Below are positions 6,178 through 15,360 of a stretch of 43,648 nt of DNA, piece by piece. Each line of letters begins with the position of its first letter. The stretch's first letter is position 1. Source of the stretch: DASXYG01 sp036502625 (GTDB lineage: Bacteria; Actinomycetota; Actinomycetes; Streptosporangiales; Streptosporangiaceae); NCBI GenBank assembly GCA_036502625.1, contig DASXYG010000066.1:1-43648 (forward strand), written 5' to 3'. Under the pieces are notes generated by a model. The model saw only the letters and a program-made list of their open reading frames with translations. It did no database searches and had not been told where the DNA came from. Made by a program: the position numbers and the translations under genes.

Positions 6178-7482
6178 GTGGCTACCCGTGGCATCGCCCT
6201 GGTCGCCGCCACGTCTCTGCTCGGCGCCACGCTGGTGGCGTGCGGCGGGGGCGACGGCGGCGGTGGCGGCAAGAGCACCACCCTGACGTACTGGGCGAGC
6301 AACCAGGCGCCCACCCCGCAGCTCGACGAGAAGGCCCTCGCCCCGGTGCTGAAGGAGTTCAAGCAGCAGACCGGGATCACCGTGAACCTCCAGGTGATCG
6401 GCTGGCCGGACCTCCAGAACCACATCGACACCGCGGTGAGCAGCGGCAAGGGCCCGGACATCGTCAACATCGGCAACACCTGGTCGGCGTCGTACCAGGC
6501 GACCGGGGCGTTCCTGCCGTTCGACAGCGCGGCCGCGGGCAAGATCGGCGGCATGGGCAAGTTCGTGCCGACCACCCAGAAGGCGATCGGCGCGCCCGGC
6601 AAGACCCCCACCTCCGTGCCGCTGTACGGCCTGGCGTACGGGCTCTTCTACAACAAGAAGCTGTTCAAGGAAGCCAAGATCGCCGGCCCGCCGAAGACCT
6701 GGACGGAGTTCGTCGCCGACGCCAAGAAGCTGACCGACCCGGCCAAGAAGGTGTGGGGTGTCGGCCTCGAGGGCGGCAGCTACACCGAGGGCGTGCACCA
6801 CGCGTTCATCCTCGGCGAGCAGAACGGCGCCACGCTGTTCAACGGCACCAAGCCGGACTTCACCTCCGCGCAGGAGATCAAGGGCGTCAAGCAGTACGTC
6901 GACCTGATGTCCACGGACAAGGTCGCCAACCCCAGCGACGCGCAGAACGCCGACGGCACGAAGTCGCCCGCGAACTTCGCCCAGGGCAAGGCCGCCATGC
7001 TCCTCTGGCAGGGCAACGCCGCCACGAACATCGCGCAGGCCGGCATGAAGCCGTCCGAGTACGGCGTCGCGCCCTACCCGCAGACCGCGGGCGGCAAGAA
7101 CGTCGGCACGTTCGTCGCCGGCATCAACATGTCGGTGTTCAAGAACACCAAGAACCAGGCCGGCGCGCTGAAGTTCGTCAAGTTCATGACGGACCCGAAG
7201 ACGCAGGCGACGCTGAACACCAAGTTCGGCACGCTCCCGGTGAACACGAAGGCCGCGAAGGACCCCGCGTTCAACACCCCGCAGCTCCAGATGTTCATCA
7301 ACGAGCTGGCGACGCGCGCGCAGCCGCTGCCGCAGATCCCCGAAGAGGGCATCTTCGAGACCACCGTGGGCAACGCGGTGAAGAAGCTGATCGCCGACGC
7401 CGCGCAGGGCAAGCCCGTGGGTGACGCGCAGATCCGCTCGGCTCTCACGGCCGCCCAGCAGAAGATGGAGGCCGGTGGCTGA
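6178..7482 (+). CDS. sugar ABC transporter substrate-binding lipoprotein
   Basis: A 434-residue extracellular binding protein (MalE/family 1 type). It starts at GTG 6178 behind AGGAGG (6163-6168). The signal peptide ends in a lipobox LVAC with Cys22, followed by a Gly-rich linker, so it is tethered to the outer face of the membrane. The mature part shows TYWASNQAPTPQLDE, LQVIGWPDLQNHIDTAV, GPDIVNIGNTW and PLYGLAYGLFYNKKLF, all typical of oligosaccharide binders. First gene of an operon with two permeases, a GH1 and a GH2 enzyme, which suggests beta-linked gluco- or manno-oligosaccharides as ligand. Controlled by the divergent LacI protein. Confidence 0.93.
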   Translation: MATRGIALVAATSLLGATLVACGGGDGGGGGKSTTLTYWASNQAPTPQLDEKALAPVLKEFKQQTGITVNLQVIGWPDLQNHIDTAVSSGKGPDIVNIGNTWSASYQATGAFLPFDSAAAGKIGGMGKFVPTTQKAIGAPGKTPTSVPLYGLAYGLFYNKKLFKEAKIAGPPKTWTEFVADAKKLTDPAKKVWGVGLEGGSYTEGVHHAFILGEQNGATLFNGTKPDFTSAQEIKGVKQYVDLMSTDKVANPSDAQNADGTKSPANFAQGKAAMLLWQGNAATNIAQAGMKPSEYGVAPYPQTAGGKNVGTFVAGINMSVFKNTKNQAGALKFVKFMTDPKTQATLNTKFGTLPVNTKAAKDPAFNTPQLQMFINELATRAQPLPQIPEEGIFETTVGNAVKKLIADAAQGKPVGDAQIRSALTAAQQKMEAGG

Positions 7483-7501
7483 GGCAGGACCGCTGATCGC
7501 G

Positions 7502-7535
7502 GGCGGGGCGCCCCGGTAAGGCCGGGCGCCCCGCC
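7502..7535 (+). terminator. strong hairpin between binding-protein and permease genes
   Basis: A 12-base perfect stem (7502-7513 with 7524-7535; core GCGGGGCGCCC) and a 10-base loop lie between the binding-protein stop and the permease start. There is no U-tract, so partial termination or mRNA stabilisation of the upstream gene is likely. That is the classic way to make more binding protein than permease. Confidence 0.75.
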
Positions 7536-7552
7536 ACCATGGAAGGAGTGCG

Positions 7553-8542
7553 ATGGCCGCTGTCACCCGCGAGAGCCCGGGTACGGCCGACACCGCGCCG
7601 CCGGTACCGCGGCGCGCCCCCCTGATGACCCGGCTCCGCCGGATCGGGCTTCCGTACCTGCTGTGCGTCCCGGCGATCGTGCTCGAACTGCTGGTGCACG
7701 TCGTGCCGATGCTCGCGGGCGTCGTGATGAGCTTCTACCACCTCACCCGGCTCTACCTGCGCAACTGGCAGAACGCCCCGTTCGCCGGCCTGTCGAACTA
7801 CAAGGTCTCGCTCCAGCTCGACAACGCCGTGGGCCAGTCGCTGCTCGCGTCGTTCGCGCGGAGCATCGCGTTCACGGTGCTGAGCGTGGGGTTCGCGTGG
7901 CTGCTCGGGTTCGGCGCCTCGGTCGTCCTGCAGGGGAAGGTGCGCGGCCGCGGCTTCTGGCGCACGCTGTTCCTCTTCCCGTACGCGCTGCCGCTGTACG
8001 CCTCGGTGTTCACCTGGACGTTCATGTTCCAGCGCGACAACGGGCTGATCAACCAGCTCCTGGTGCACGACCTGCACCTGTTCACCCCCGACAAGGCGCC
8101 GTTCTGGCTGCTCGGCGGCAACAGCTTCTACGCCCTGGTGATCACCGAGATCTGGCAGAAGTGGCCGTTCGCGTTCCTGATGCTGATGGCCGGGATGCAG
8201 AACATCCCCGGCGACCTGTTCGAGGCGGCGTCCATCGACGGCGCGGGCGTCGGCATGCAGATCCGCAAGATCGTGATGCCGATGCTGCGGCCGGTGAACG
8301 TCGTGGTGATCCTCGTGCTGTTCCTGTGGACGTTCAACGACTTCAACACGCCGTACCTGCTGTTCGGCTTCGGGTCCGTGCCCGATCAGGCCGACCTGCT
8401 GTCGATCCACATCTACAGCAGCACGTTCCAGAACCAGAACTTCGGCCTCGGGTCGGCGCAGTCGGTGCTGCTGCTGCTGTTCCTGCTGGTCGTCACCGCG
8501 GTCTACCTGATGGTCACGCGGAGGAGGCGCGATGCTGTCTGA
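7553..8542 (+). CDS. sugar ABC transporter permease (MalF-like)
   Basis: A 329-residue inner-membrane permease from ATG 7553 behind GGAAGGAG. It has six or more hydrophobic segments beginning with GLPYLLCVPAIVLELLVHVV, and the cytoplasmic EAA loop FEAASIDGAGVGMQIRKIVM, which docks the ATPase. It overlaps the next permease gene by 11 bases (8532-8542), typical of translationally coupled MalF/MalG pairs. Partner of the 6178 lipoprotein. No ATPase gene is in this operon, so a shared MsiK-type ATPase encoded elsewhere, or the one at 33223, must energise it. Confidence 0.93.
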   Translation: MAAVTRESPGTADTAPPVPRRAPLMTRLRRIGLPYLLCVPAIVLELLVHVVPMLAGVVMSFYHLTRLYLRNWQNAPFAGLSNYKVSLQLDNAVGQSLLASFARSIAFTVLSVGFAWLLGFGASVVLQGKVRGRGFWRTLFLFPYALPLYASVFTWTFMFQRDNGLINQLLVHDLHLFTPDKAPFWLLGGNSFYALVITEIWQKWPFAFLMLMAGMQNIPGDLFEAASIDGAGVGMQIRKIVMPMLRPVNVVVILVLFLWTFNDFNTPYLLFGFGSVPDQADLLSIHIYSSTFQNQNFGLGSAQSVLLLLFLLVVTAVYLMVTRRRRDAV

Positions 8543-9374
8543 TCCCGTCTGGTTCCGCTGGGTGCGCCGGGTGTTCCTGACGCTCCTCGCGGTGTTCACG
8601 CTGGTGCCGATCTACGTCATGGTCACCACCGGGCTGAAGTCGCTGTCCGACGTCAACGGCGACTTCACGTGGCTGCCGAACCTGAACGTCTCCGCGTTCG
8701 TCGACATGTGGTCCACGATCCCGCTCGGCCGCTACTTCCTGAACAGCGTGATCGTCTGCACGACCGCGGCGGTGCTGTCGGTGCTGGTGGCGATGCTCGC
8801 GGCGTACGCGCTCAGCCGCTACCGCTTCCCCGGGCGCGGGGTGTTCTCCACGACGGTGCTGTCCACGCAGATGTTCCCCGGCATCCTGTTCCTGCTGCCG
8901 CTGTTCCTCATCTTCGTGAACATCGACAACACGCTCGGGTTCTCGCTGTTCTTCGGCACCCGGTTCGGGCTGATCCTGACGTACCTGACGTTCACGCTGC
9001 CGTTCGCGATCTGGATGCTGACGGCGTACTTCGACTCCATCCCCCGCGACCTGGACCAGGCCGCGATGGTCGACGGCGCGGGCCCGCTCGGCGCGCTGTT
9101 CCGCGTGGTGGTGCCGACCGCGCTGCCGGGCATCGTCGCCGTCACCGTCTACGCGTTCATGACGGCCTGGTCGGAGGTGCTGTTCGCGTCGGTGATGACC
9201 ACCCCGGCCAGCCGTACGCTCGCGATCGGCCTCCAGGAGTACTCCACCTCAACGAACGTCTACTGGAACCAGCTCATGGCGGCGTCGTTCGTCGTGAGCA
9301 TCCCCGTTGTGGCGCTGTTCCTGCTGCTCCAGCGCTATCTCGTCCAGGGGCTGACCGCCGGCGCGGTGAAGTGA
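8532..9374 (+). CDS. sugar ABC transporter permease (MalG-like)
   Basis: A 280-residue permease with six predicted membrane helices. It starts at ATG 8532 inside the end of the MalF-like gene, with GGAGG just upstream. The EAA loop reads DLDQAAMVDGAGPLGALFRVVVP, and the C-terminus ends in LQRYLVQGLTAGAVK, a common ending of this family. It forms a heterodimer with the 7553 product. The sugar-binding lipoprotein and the cytosolic glycosidases in the same operon indicate oligosaccharide import followed by intracellular hydrolysis. Confidence 0.93.
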   Translation: MLSDPVWFRWVRRVFLTLLAVFTLVPIYVMVTTGLKSLSDVNGDFTWLPNLNVSAFVDMWSTIPLGRYFLNSVIVCTTAAVLSVLVAMLAAYALSRYRFPGRGVFSTTVLSTQMFPGILFLLPLFLIFVNIDNTLGFSLFFGTRFGLILTYLTFTLPFAIWMLTAYFDSIPRDLDQAAMVDGAGPLGALFRVVVPTALPGIVAVTVYAFMTAWSEVLFASVMTTPASRTLAIGLQEYSTSTNVYWNQLMAASFVVSIPVVALFLLLQRYLVQGLTAGAVK

Positions 9375-9421
9375 CCGGCCCGGCCCCGTCCGTACCCCGA
9401 AACCAGGAGGCTGTGCCGAAC

Positions 9422-10879
9422 ATGCCGGAGACGACCACGTCGGAGCCGACCGCGCCGGAGCCCGCCGCCGCGTCCGCGCATCCCGCTTTCCCCGACTTCC
9501 CCGCGGGGTTCGAGTTCGGGGTGAGCACCGCCGCCTACCAGATCGAGGGCGCGGTGGACGCGGACGGGCGCGGGCCGTCCATCTGGGACACGTTCTCCCA
9601 CGAACCCGGGCGCGTCGTCGGTGGCGACACCGGTGACGTCGCCTGCGACCACTACCACCGGTACGCCGAGGACATCGCGCTGATGTCCGGCCTCGGCGTG
9701 GACACGTACCGCTTCTCCGTGGCCTGGCCCCGGGTGCAGCCCGACGGGCGCGGGGCGGTCAACGAGCGGGGCCTCGACTTCTACCGGCGGCTGGTGGACG
9801 ACCTGCTCGCGGCCGACATCAAGCCGTGCCTGACGCTGTACCACTGGGACCTGCCGCAGCCGCTGGAGGACGCGGGCGGCTGGCGGGTGCGCGACACCGC
9901 CGAGCGGTTCGCCGACTACGCGCGGATCGTGTTCGCCGCGCTCGGCGACCGCGTGCCGATGTGGATCACGCTGAACGAGCCGTACTGCTCGGCCATCGTG
10001 GGCCACGCGGAGGGGCGGCACGCGCCGGGCACGGTCGAGGGCGAGGGCGCGCTGGCCGCCGCGCACCACCTGCTGCTCGGCCACGGCCTGGCGGTGAACG
10101 CCATGCGCGAGGCCGGGGCGCGGGCGCGCGGCGCGCGGATCGGCATCACGCTGAACCCGTCGCCGATGCACGCCGCCTCGGACGACCCCGCGGACGTCGC
10201 GGCCGCCGAGCGCGCGTGGGTGCTGAACACGGGGCTGTTCAGCGAGCCGGTGCTGGGCGGGCGCTACCCGGAGGCGGCGCGGGAGATCTGGTCCGGCGCC
10301 ACCGACTTCGCGTTCGTCCGCGACGGCGACATGGCGATCACGTCGGCGCCGCTGGACTTCGTGGGCGTCAACTACTACTTCCGCGAGCACTGGCGCGCCG
10401 CGCCGTACGAGGTCGCCGACCCGGCCGTGCGCCCGGCCAACGACATCGGCGCCGAGAAGGTGCGGCCCGCCGGGGTCAGCGACTACACCGAGAGCGGCTG
10501 GCCCGTGGAACCGGCCGGGCTGACGGAGGTGCTGACCGCGCTGGCCGAGCGGTACCCGGACATCCCGCCGGTGTACGTCACGGAGAACGGCCGCGCCTGC
10601 CCGGACGTGCCGGGCGACGACGGGGTCGTCGACGACCGCGACCGGATCGCGTTCGTGGCCGCGCACCTGCACGCGCTGCGCGCCGCGATGGACCAGGGCG
10701 TCGACGTGCGCGGCTACTACCACTGGTCGCTGCTCGACAACTTCGAATGGGCGGAGGGCTACGCGAAGCGGTTCGGCCTGGTGTACGTCGACTACCCGAC
10801 GGGGCGGCGCGTGCCGAAGGCGGCGTACCACTGGTTCCGCGAGCAGCTCACCGCGCGCTATGGGGACGGCGCGCGGTGA
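9422..10879 (+). CDS. GH1 beta-glucosidase
   Basis: A 485-residue glycoside hydrolase family 1 enzyme. I chose ATG 9422, 11 bases after AGGAGG (9405-9410); the in-frame GTG 9413 is too close to that site. After a ~25-residue Ala/Pro/Glu-rich N-terminal tail comes the family start FEFGVSTAAYQIEGAV. The acid/base Glu186 is in TLNEPYC and the nucleophile Glu388 in YVTENG. YHWSLLDNFEWAEGYAKRFG is the conserved C-terminal aglycone-site block. No signal peptide, so it acts in the cytosol on imported beta-glucosides or other beta-glycosides. Its stop overlaps the start of the GH2 gene (GTGA). Confidence 0.95.
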   Translation: MPETTTSEPTAPEPAAASAHPAFPDFPAGFEFGVSTAAYQIEGAVDADGRGPSIWDTFSHEPGRVVGGDTGDVACDHYHRYAEDIALMSGLGVDTYRFSVAWPRVQPDGRGAVNERGLDFYRRLVDDLLAADIKPCLTLYHWDLPQPLEDAGGWRVRDTAERFADYARIVFAALGDRVPMWITLNEPYCSAIVGHAEGRHAPGTVEGEGALAAAHHLLLGHGLAVNAMREAGARARGARIGITLNPSPMHAASDDPADVAAAERAWVLNTGLFSEPVLGGRYPEAAREIWSGATDFAFVRDGDMAITSAPLDFVGVNYYFREHWRAAPYEVADPAVRPANDIGAEKVRPAGVSDYTESGWPVEPAGLTEVLTALAERYPDIPPVYVTENGRACPDVPGDDGVVDDRDRIAFVAAHLHALRAAMDQGVDVRGYYHWSLLDNFEWAEGYAKRFGLVYVDYPTGRRVPKAAYHWFREQLTARYGDGAR

Positions 10880-13560
10880 GCGCGGGCCCGCGCCCGCCGG
10901 TGCGGGCCGCCGCGTCCGGGACCGTGCTGGCGGGCTTCGCGCTCGCCGCTACGGACGCGGCCGTCCGCGACCCGGAAGAACTGGCGGGCGCGGGCCCTGA
11001 ATGGCTGCCCGCGGTGGTGCCGGGCGGCGTGCACGAGAGCCTGCTGGCGGCCGGGCGCATCCCGCACCCGTACGGGCCCGGCGGCGCGGAGCGCGTGCGG
11101 TGGGTGGAGGACGCCACCTGGTGGTACCGCGTCCGCTTCGCCGCGCCCGCCGCCGGTGCGGGCCCGGTGCGCGTACGGCTGGTCTGCCACGGGCTGGACA
11201 CGGTGGCCGAGCTGTTCCTGAACGGGGCGCCGATCGGCGCGCACCGGTCGCAGTTCCGCCCGGCCGACATCGACGTCACGGGGCGGCTGGCCGCGGACGG
11301 CGGAGAGAACGAGCTGCTGATCAGGTTCGACCCGCCGCTGTCCGGGCTGACCGCTCCGCCGGGCCCGGCGGAGACGCTGCGCCTGATGCGCGCGGGCTTC
11401 ACGGCGGGCCTCGCCGCGATGCTCCCCCCGGACGCCGACCCGTCCGAGGTCGCACCCCCCGGCGTCCTGGCGGTCGACCCCGCCGCCACCCTCCGCCGCA
11501 AGGCCACGTACTCCTGGGGCTGGGACTTCGCCCCCCGCCTCCCGTCCATCGGCGTCGCGGCCCCGATCGAGCTCCGCGTCTCCCAAGCCGCCGAGCTGAC
11601 GGACGCGTACGTCCGCACCCTCCGCGCCGAGCCGCACGGCGGCCTCGGCACCGCCGAGGTCGAGGTGACCGTCGGCGCTGACGCGTTCGCCCACCCCGGG
11701 CCGCTGACCGTGCGCGCCACGCTGACCGGCCCGGACGGGGAGGCCGTCGTCCGTACGCTGCCGCTCCCGCCCGGCGGCGCGGGCCCCCGCACCGCGTCGG
11801 CGACCGTACGCCTGGACCGCGCGCACCTGTGGTGGCCGCACGACCTCGGCGCACCGCACCTCTACACGCTGCGCACCGAGCTGTACGCCGCGGACGGCGC
11901 GCTGCTCGACGCCCGCGAGTCCGCGGCCGGGCTCCGCACGGTGGCCCTCGACCGCTCGCCGGACGCCGAGGAGGGCGGGCGCCTCTTCCGGTTCCTGGTC
12001 AACGGCGTCCCGATCTTCGCGCGCGGCGCGAACTGGGTCCCGCCGGACATGCTCACCGGCGCCGTCCCCGACGACGCGTACACCGCGCTCGTCGGCATGG
12101 CCGTGCGCGCGAACATGAACATGCTGCGCGTGTGGGGCGGCGGCGTGTACCCGCCGGACGCGTTCTTCGCCGCCTGCGACGCCGCCGGGATCCTGGTCTG
12201 GCAGGACTTCATGTTCGCCTGCGTCGACTACCCCGACGACGACGCGGACCTGGCCGCCGAGGTCGCCGCGGAGGCCGCCCACCAGGTGCGGCGGCTGCGC
12301 GGCCGCCCGTCCCTGGCGCTGCTGTGCGGCAATAACGAGGTGCAGACCATCCACGCGGGCCTGCGCGGCGGCCTCGGCGGCACCGGCTGGGGCCGTGCGT
12401 TCTTCGACACGCTGCTGCCCGAGATGGTCGCCAGGCTCGCGCCCGGCGTGCCGTACTGGCCGGGCAGCCCGTACGGCGAGCACGACCCCGCGGGCGTGAA
12501 CGGCGTCCGCGACGGCGACCGCCACGCCTGGGAGGTCTGGCACGGCCAGGACCAGGGCGCGGGCGGCCCGTCGGCGTACCCGTCGCGCGGCGCCGCCGTC
12601 CACTTCACCCGCTACGCCCACGACCGGGGCAAGTTCGTCAGCGAGTTCGGCATCCACTCCGCGCCCGAGCCGGGCACGCTGCGCCGCTGGGCCGGGCCGC
12701 TGGACGCGTACGACGCCGAGTTCGCCCGCCGGATCACCGACGCCCCCATGACGAAGGGCGACGACCTCCTCGCGTACGAGACGGGCCCGGCCGCCGACCT
12801 CGCGTCGTACGCGGACTTCTCGATGGCCGCGCAGGCCGAGGGGATGAAGTTCGGCGTCGAGCACTACCGGCGCCGCCGCCCGCACTGCTCCGGCGCGCTG
12901 ATCTGGCAGTTCAACGACGTGTGGCCGGGCATGAGCTGGTCGCTGCTCGACTACGACCGGGTCGCCAAGGCCGCCTACTATTTCGCGCAGCGCGCGTTCC
13001 GCCCGGTGCTGGCGTCCTTCACGTGGTCGCCGGAGCGCGGGCTGGCGCTGTGGGTCACGAACGACCTGCGCACGGAGGCGCGCGTCCGGCTGCGCGCGCA
13101 GGTGACGACGTTCGCGGGCGAGACCGTGCTGGACGAGGAGGTCGCCGCGAACGTGCGGGCGGGCGGGTCGGCCCCGGTGTGGTCGGCGGCGGCGGAGCGG
13201 GTGGGCGCGGGTCCCGACCGGTTCGCGTGGGTGTCGGCGGCGTCCGGCGACGGCCTGGCGGGCGCGAACCGGCTGTTCTTCGGACCGCTGAAGCGGCAGC
13301 GGTTCGGGCCGTCGCGGCTGGAGACGCGGGTGCTGTCGGCCGCGCCGGGACGCGCGGAACTGGAGGTGGCGTCGTACGGCTACACGTACCTGGCCCGCGT
13401 GCCCGCGCCCGCGGCGGGCGTCGCGTTCGACGCCAACTACCTGGACCTGCGCGACGGCGACCGCGTACGGATCCAGGTGACCGGGCTGCCGCCGGGCTTC
13501 GACCCGGCCGGGCTCTCGGCGTCCGGCTATGCCGGGGCGCGCCGCCCGGAGGCACCGTGA
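10876..13560 (+). CDS. GH2 family beta-mannosidase
   Basis: An 894-residue glycoside hydrolase family 2 protein, from GTG 10876, overlapping the GH1 stop by four bases. The order is an N-terminal jelly-roll sugar-binding domain (WWYRVRFAAPA, CHGLDTVAELFLNG), an immunoglobulin-like domain, then the TIM barrel. The barrel holds ARGANWVPPDMLTG, MLRVWGGGVYPPDAFF, acid/base Glu488 in LLCGNNEVQ and nucleophile Glu590 in VSEFGIHS. RGANWVPPD and the WGGGVYPPDAFF block are typical of beta-mannosidases rather than beta-galactosidases. No signal peptide. With the GH1 enzyme it would release mannose and glucose from imported manno- or glucomanno-oligosaccharides. Confidence 0.92.
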   Translation: MSAGPRPPVRAAASGTVLAGFALAATDAAVRDPEELAGAGPEWLPAVVPGGVHESLLAAGRIPHPYGPGGAERVRWVEDATWWYRVRFAAPAAGAGPVRVRLVCHGLDTVAELFLNGAPIGAHRSQFRPADIDVTGRLAADGGENELLIRFDPPLSGLTAPPGPAETLRLMRAGFTAGLAAMLPPDADPSEVAPPGVLAVDPAATLRRKATYSWGWDFAPRLPSIGVAAPIELRVSQAAELTDAYVRTLRAEPHGGLGTAEVEVTVGADAFAHPGPLTVRATLTGPDGEAVVRTLPLPPGGAGPRTASATVRLDRAHLWWPHDLGAPHLYTLRTELYAADGALLDARESAAGLRTVALDRSPDAEEGGRLFRFLVNGVPIFARGANWVPPDMLTGAVPDDAYTALVGMAVRANMNMLRVWGGGVYPPDAFFAACDAAGILVWQDFMFACVDYPDDDADLAAEVAAEAAHQVRRLRGRPSLALLCGNNEVQTIHAGLRGGLGGTGWGRAFFDTLLPEMVARLAPGVPYWPGSPYGEHDPAGVNGVRDGDRHAWEVWHGQDQGAGGPSAYPSRGAAVHFTRYAHDRGKFVSEFGIHSAPEPGTLRRWAGPLDAYDAEFARRITDAPMTKGDDLLAYETGPAADLASYADFSMAAQAEGMKFGVEHYRRRRPHCSGALIWQFNDVWPGMSWSLLDYDRVAKAAYYFAQRAFRPVLASFTWSPERGLALWVTNDLRTEARVRLRAQVTTFAGETVLDEEVAANVRAGGSAPVWSAAAERVGAGPDRFAWVSAASGDGLAGANRLFFGPLKRQRFGPSRLETRVLSAAPGRAELEVASYGYTYLARVPAPAAGVAFDANYLDLRDGDRVRIQVTGLPPGFDPAGLSASGYAGARRPEAP

Positions 13561-13577
13561 TCGCTTCGGCGGCGACA

Positions 13578-13592
13578 TAAGGTGGCGGCATG
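13578..13592 (+). promoter_or_regulatory. leaderless-type -10 element for the sppA-like gene
   Basis: TAAGGT at 13578-13583, then six bases, then ATG 13590. No other strong ribosome site is present, although GGTGG lies just upstream of the start. This suggests that the sppA-like gene has its own promoter, separate from the glycosidase operon ending 30 bases earlier. Confidence 0.4.
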
Positions 13593-15302
13593 GTGGACGC
13601 CGCGAGAATTCTCGACCGCATGACCCAGATGACGCCGCTCGCGCAGCGCCGCGCGCAGCCGCTGATCCTGGAGCTCGACCTCACCGAGGGGCTCCATGAG
13701 GGGCCGCCGAGCGACCCGGTGTCCGCGCTGCTCGGCATGCGCCGCCCCCGGTTGCAGGACGTCCTCGACGGGCTGCGCCGCGCGGCCTCCGACGACCGGG
13801 TGAAGGGCCTGGTCGCCAAGGTCGGCGGGCGCCACATCGGGTTCGGCGCCGTCCAGGAGCTGCGCGCGGCGGTCACCGAGTTCCGCCGGGCCGGCAAGGG
13901 CACGCTCGCGTGGTCGGAGACGTTCGGCGAGTTCGGCCCCGGCACCGTGCCGTACTACCTGGCCACCGCGTTCGAGCGGATCGCACTGCAGCCCTCGGGC
14001 GACGTCGGCGTCACCGGCGTGGCCATCGAGGAGCGGTTCCTGCGCGGCACCCTGGAGAAGCTCGACGTCAAGTGGGAGGTCGGGCAGCGCTACGAGTACA
14101 AGACCGCCGTCAACACGTTCACGCAGGACTCCCTCACCGAGGCGCACCGCGAGGCCGACGAGCGGCTGATCGCGTCGCTGGGCGAGCAGATCGTGTCCGG
14201 CATCGCCGAGGGCCGCGGCAAGTCCGCCGACGACGTGCGCGCGCTGATCGACCGGGCGCCGCTGCTGGGCGCCGAGGCGCTGGAGGCGGGCCTCGTCGAC
14301 CGCCTGGCGTACCGCGACGAGATCTACGACGAGCTGCGCGAGTCCGTCGAGGGCGACCCGCGGTTGCAGTACGTCGCGCGCTACAACCGGGCGCACGCGC
14401 TCGGCTCGCGCATCCCGAAGCCGCGCGAGCAGGTGGTGGCGCTGGTCCGGGTGACCGGCGGCATCCGGCTCGGGCGCAGCGGGCGCGGCCCGATGTCCGG
14501 CGGCGGCAACGCCGGGTCCGACACCGTGGCCGGTGCGCTGCGCGCGGCCATCAAGGACGACAAGGTGTCCGCGATCGTGCTGCGGGTCAACAGCCCCGGC
14601 GGTTCGTACGTCGCGTCCGACGTCATCTGGCGCGAGGTCGTGCGCGCGGGCGCCGTGGGCAAGCCGGTCGTGGTGTCGATGGGCGACATGGCGGCCTCCG
14701 GCGGCTACTTCGTCGCGATGGGCGCCGACACGATCGTGGCCCAGCCCGGCACTCTGACCGGCTCGATCGGCGTATTCGGCGGCAAGCCCGTGCTGGGCGA
14801 CCTGCTGGGCCGCCTCGGCGTCACGTTCGACACCCTGCGCCAGGGCGCGCGCGCCGGCATGTTCTCCACGTCCACCCCGTTCACCGACGACGAGTGGGAC
14901 CGCGTGAACACCTGGCTCGACCACGTCTACACCGACTTCACGGCGAAGGCCGCCCAGGGCCGCGACCTCACCCGCGACCGCGTCCACGAACTGGCCCGGG
15001 GCCGCGTGTGGACCGGCGCCGACGCCCACGAGAACGGCCTGGTCGACCTCCTCGGCGGCCTCGACCTCGCGGCCGGCGTCGCCCGCAAGAAGGCGGGCCT
15101 CTCGGCGGACGCACCGCTGCGCCCGTACCCCCACGTCTCCCCCATCGACCGCCTGCGCCCCCCGGAGTCCAGCGAGGACCGCACGGCCGCCCGCACGGCC
15201 CTCCGCCTGGAAATGTGGGGCCCCTTGGCCGACCTCTCCGCCCGAGCCGGCCTACCGCTGGGCGGGCCCCTCATGCTCCCCGTGAAGTACGAGGTGCGCT
15301 AG
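13590..15302 (+). CDS. sppA: SppA-like signal peptide peptidase (S49 family)
   Basis: A 570-residue long-form (67K-type) SppA with two tandem crotonase-like domains. The Ser/Lys dyad is split as in the Escherichia coli enzyme: Lys171 in QRYEYKTAVNTF of the N-domain and Ser370 in GDMAASGGYFVAMGAD of the C-domain. LRVNSPGGSYVAS carries the oxyanion region and LTGSIGVFGGKPV follows. The family degrades signal peptides left in the membrane. Unlike the E. coli protein it shows no N-terminal membrane helix: the first 25 residues are polar up to a short LILELDL strand. It may therefore be peripheral, or a soluble S49 peptidase. Confidence 0.9.
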   Translation: MVDAARILDRMTQMTPLAQRRAQPLILELDLTEGLHEGPPSDPVSALLGMRRPRLQDVLDGLRRAASDDRVKGLVAKVGGRHIGFGAVQELRAAVTEFRRAGKGTLAWSETFGEFGPGTVPYYLATAFERIALQPSGDVGVTGVAIEERFLRGTLEKLDVKWEVGQRYEYKTAVNTFTQDSLTEAHREADERLIASLGEQIVSGIAEGRGKSADDVRALIDRAPLLGAEALEAGLVDRLAYRDEIYDELRESVEGDPRLQYVARYNRAHALGSRIPKPREQVVALVRVTGGIRLGRSGRGPMSGGGNAGSDTVAGALRAAIKDDKVSAIVLRVNSPGGSYVASDVIWREVVRAGAVGKPVVVSMGDMAASGGYFVAMGADTIVAQPGTLTGSIGVFGGKPVLGDLLGRLGVTFDTLRQGARAGMFSTSTPFTDDEWDRVNTWLDHVYTDFTAKAAQGRDLTRDRVHELARGRVWTGADAHENGLVDLLGGLDLAAGVARKKAGLSADAPLRPYPHVSPIDRLRPPESSEDRTAARTALRLEMWGPLADLSARAGLPLGGPLMLPVKYEVR

Positions 15303-15345
15303 CCGGCCCCGGGAAAACCCCGTGCGGTCGCGTCGCACCTCGGGT

Positions 15346-15360
15346 TACCGTCCTGCGGTG
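15346..15360 (+). promoter_or_regulatory. leaderless-type -10 element for the methyltransferase gene
   Basis: TACCGT at 15346-15351 is followed by six bases and GTG 15358, with no ribosome site. This supports GTG 15358 as start instead of the ATG at 15322. Confidence 0.45.

Noticed and set aside
10858..13578. 906-residue minus-strand open frame opposite the GH2 gene
   Set aside because: It is an antisense shadow typical of high-GC codon use: Arg/Val/Gly/His-rich, without any domain, while the plus strand encodes a full GH2 enzyme with catalytic residues.
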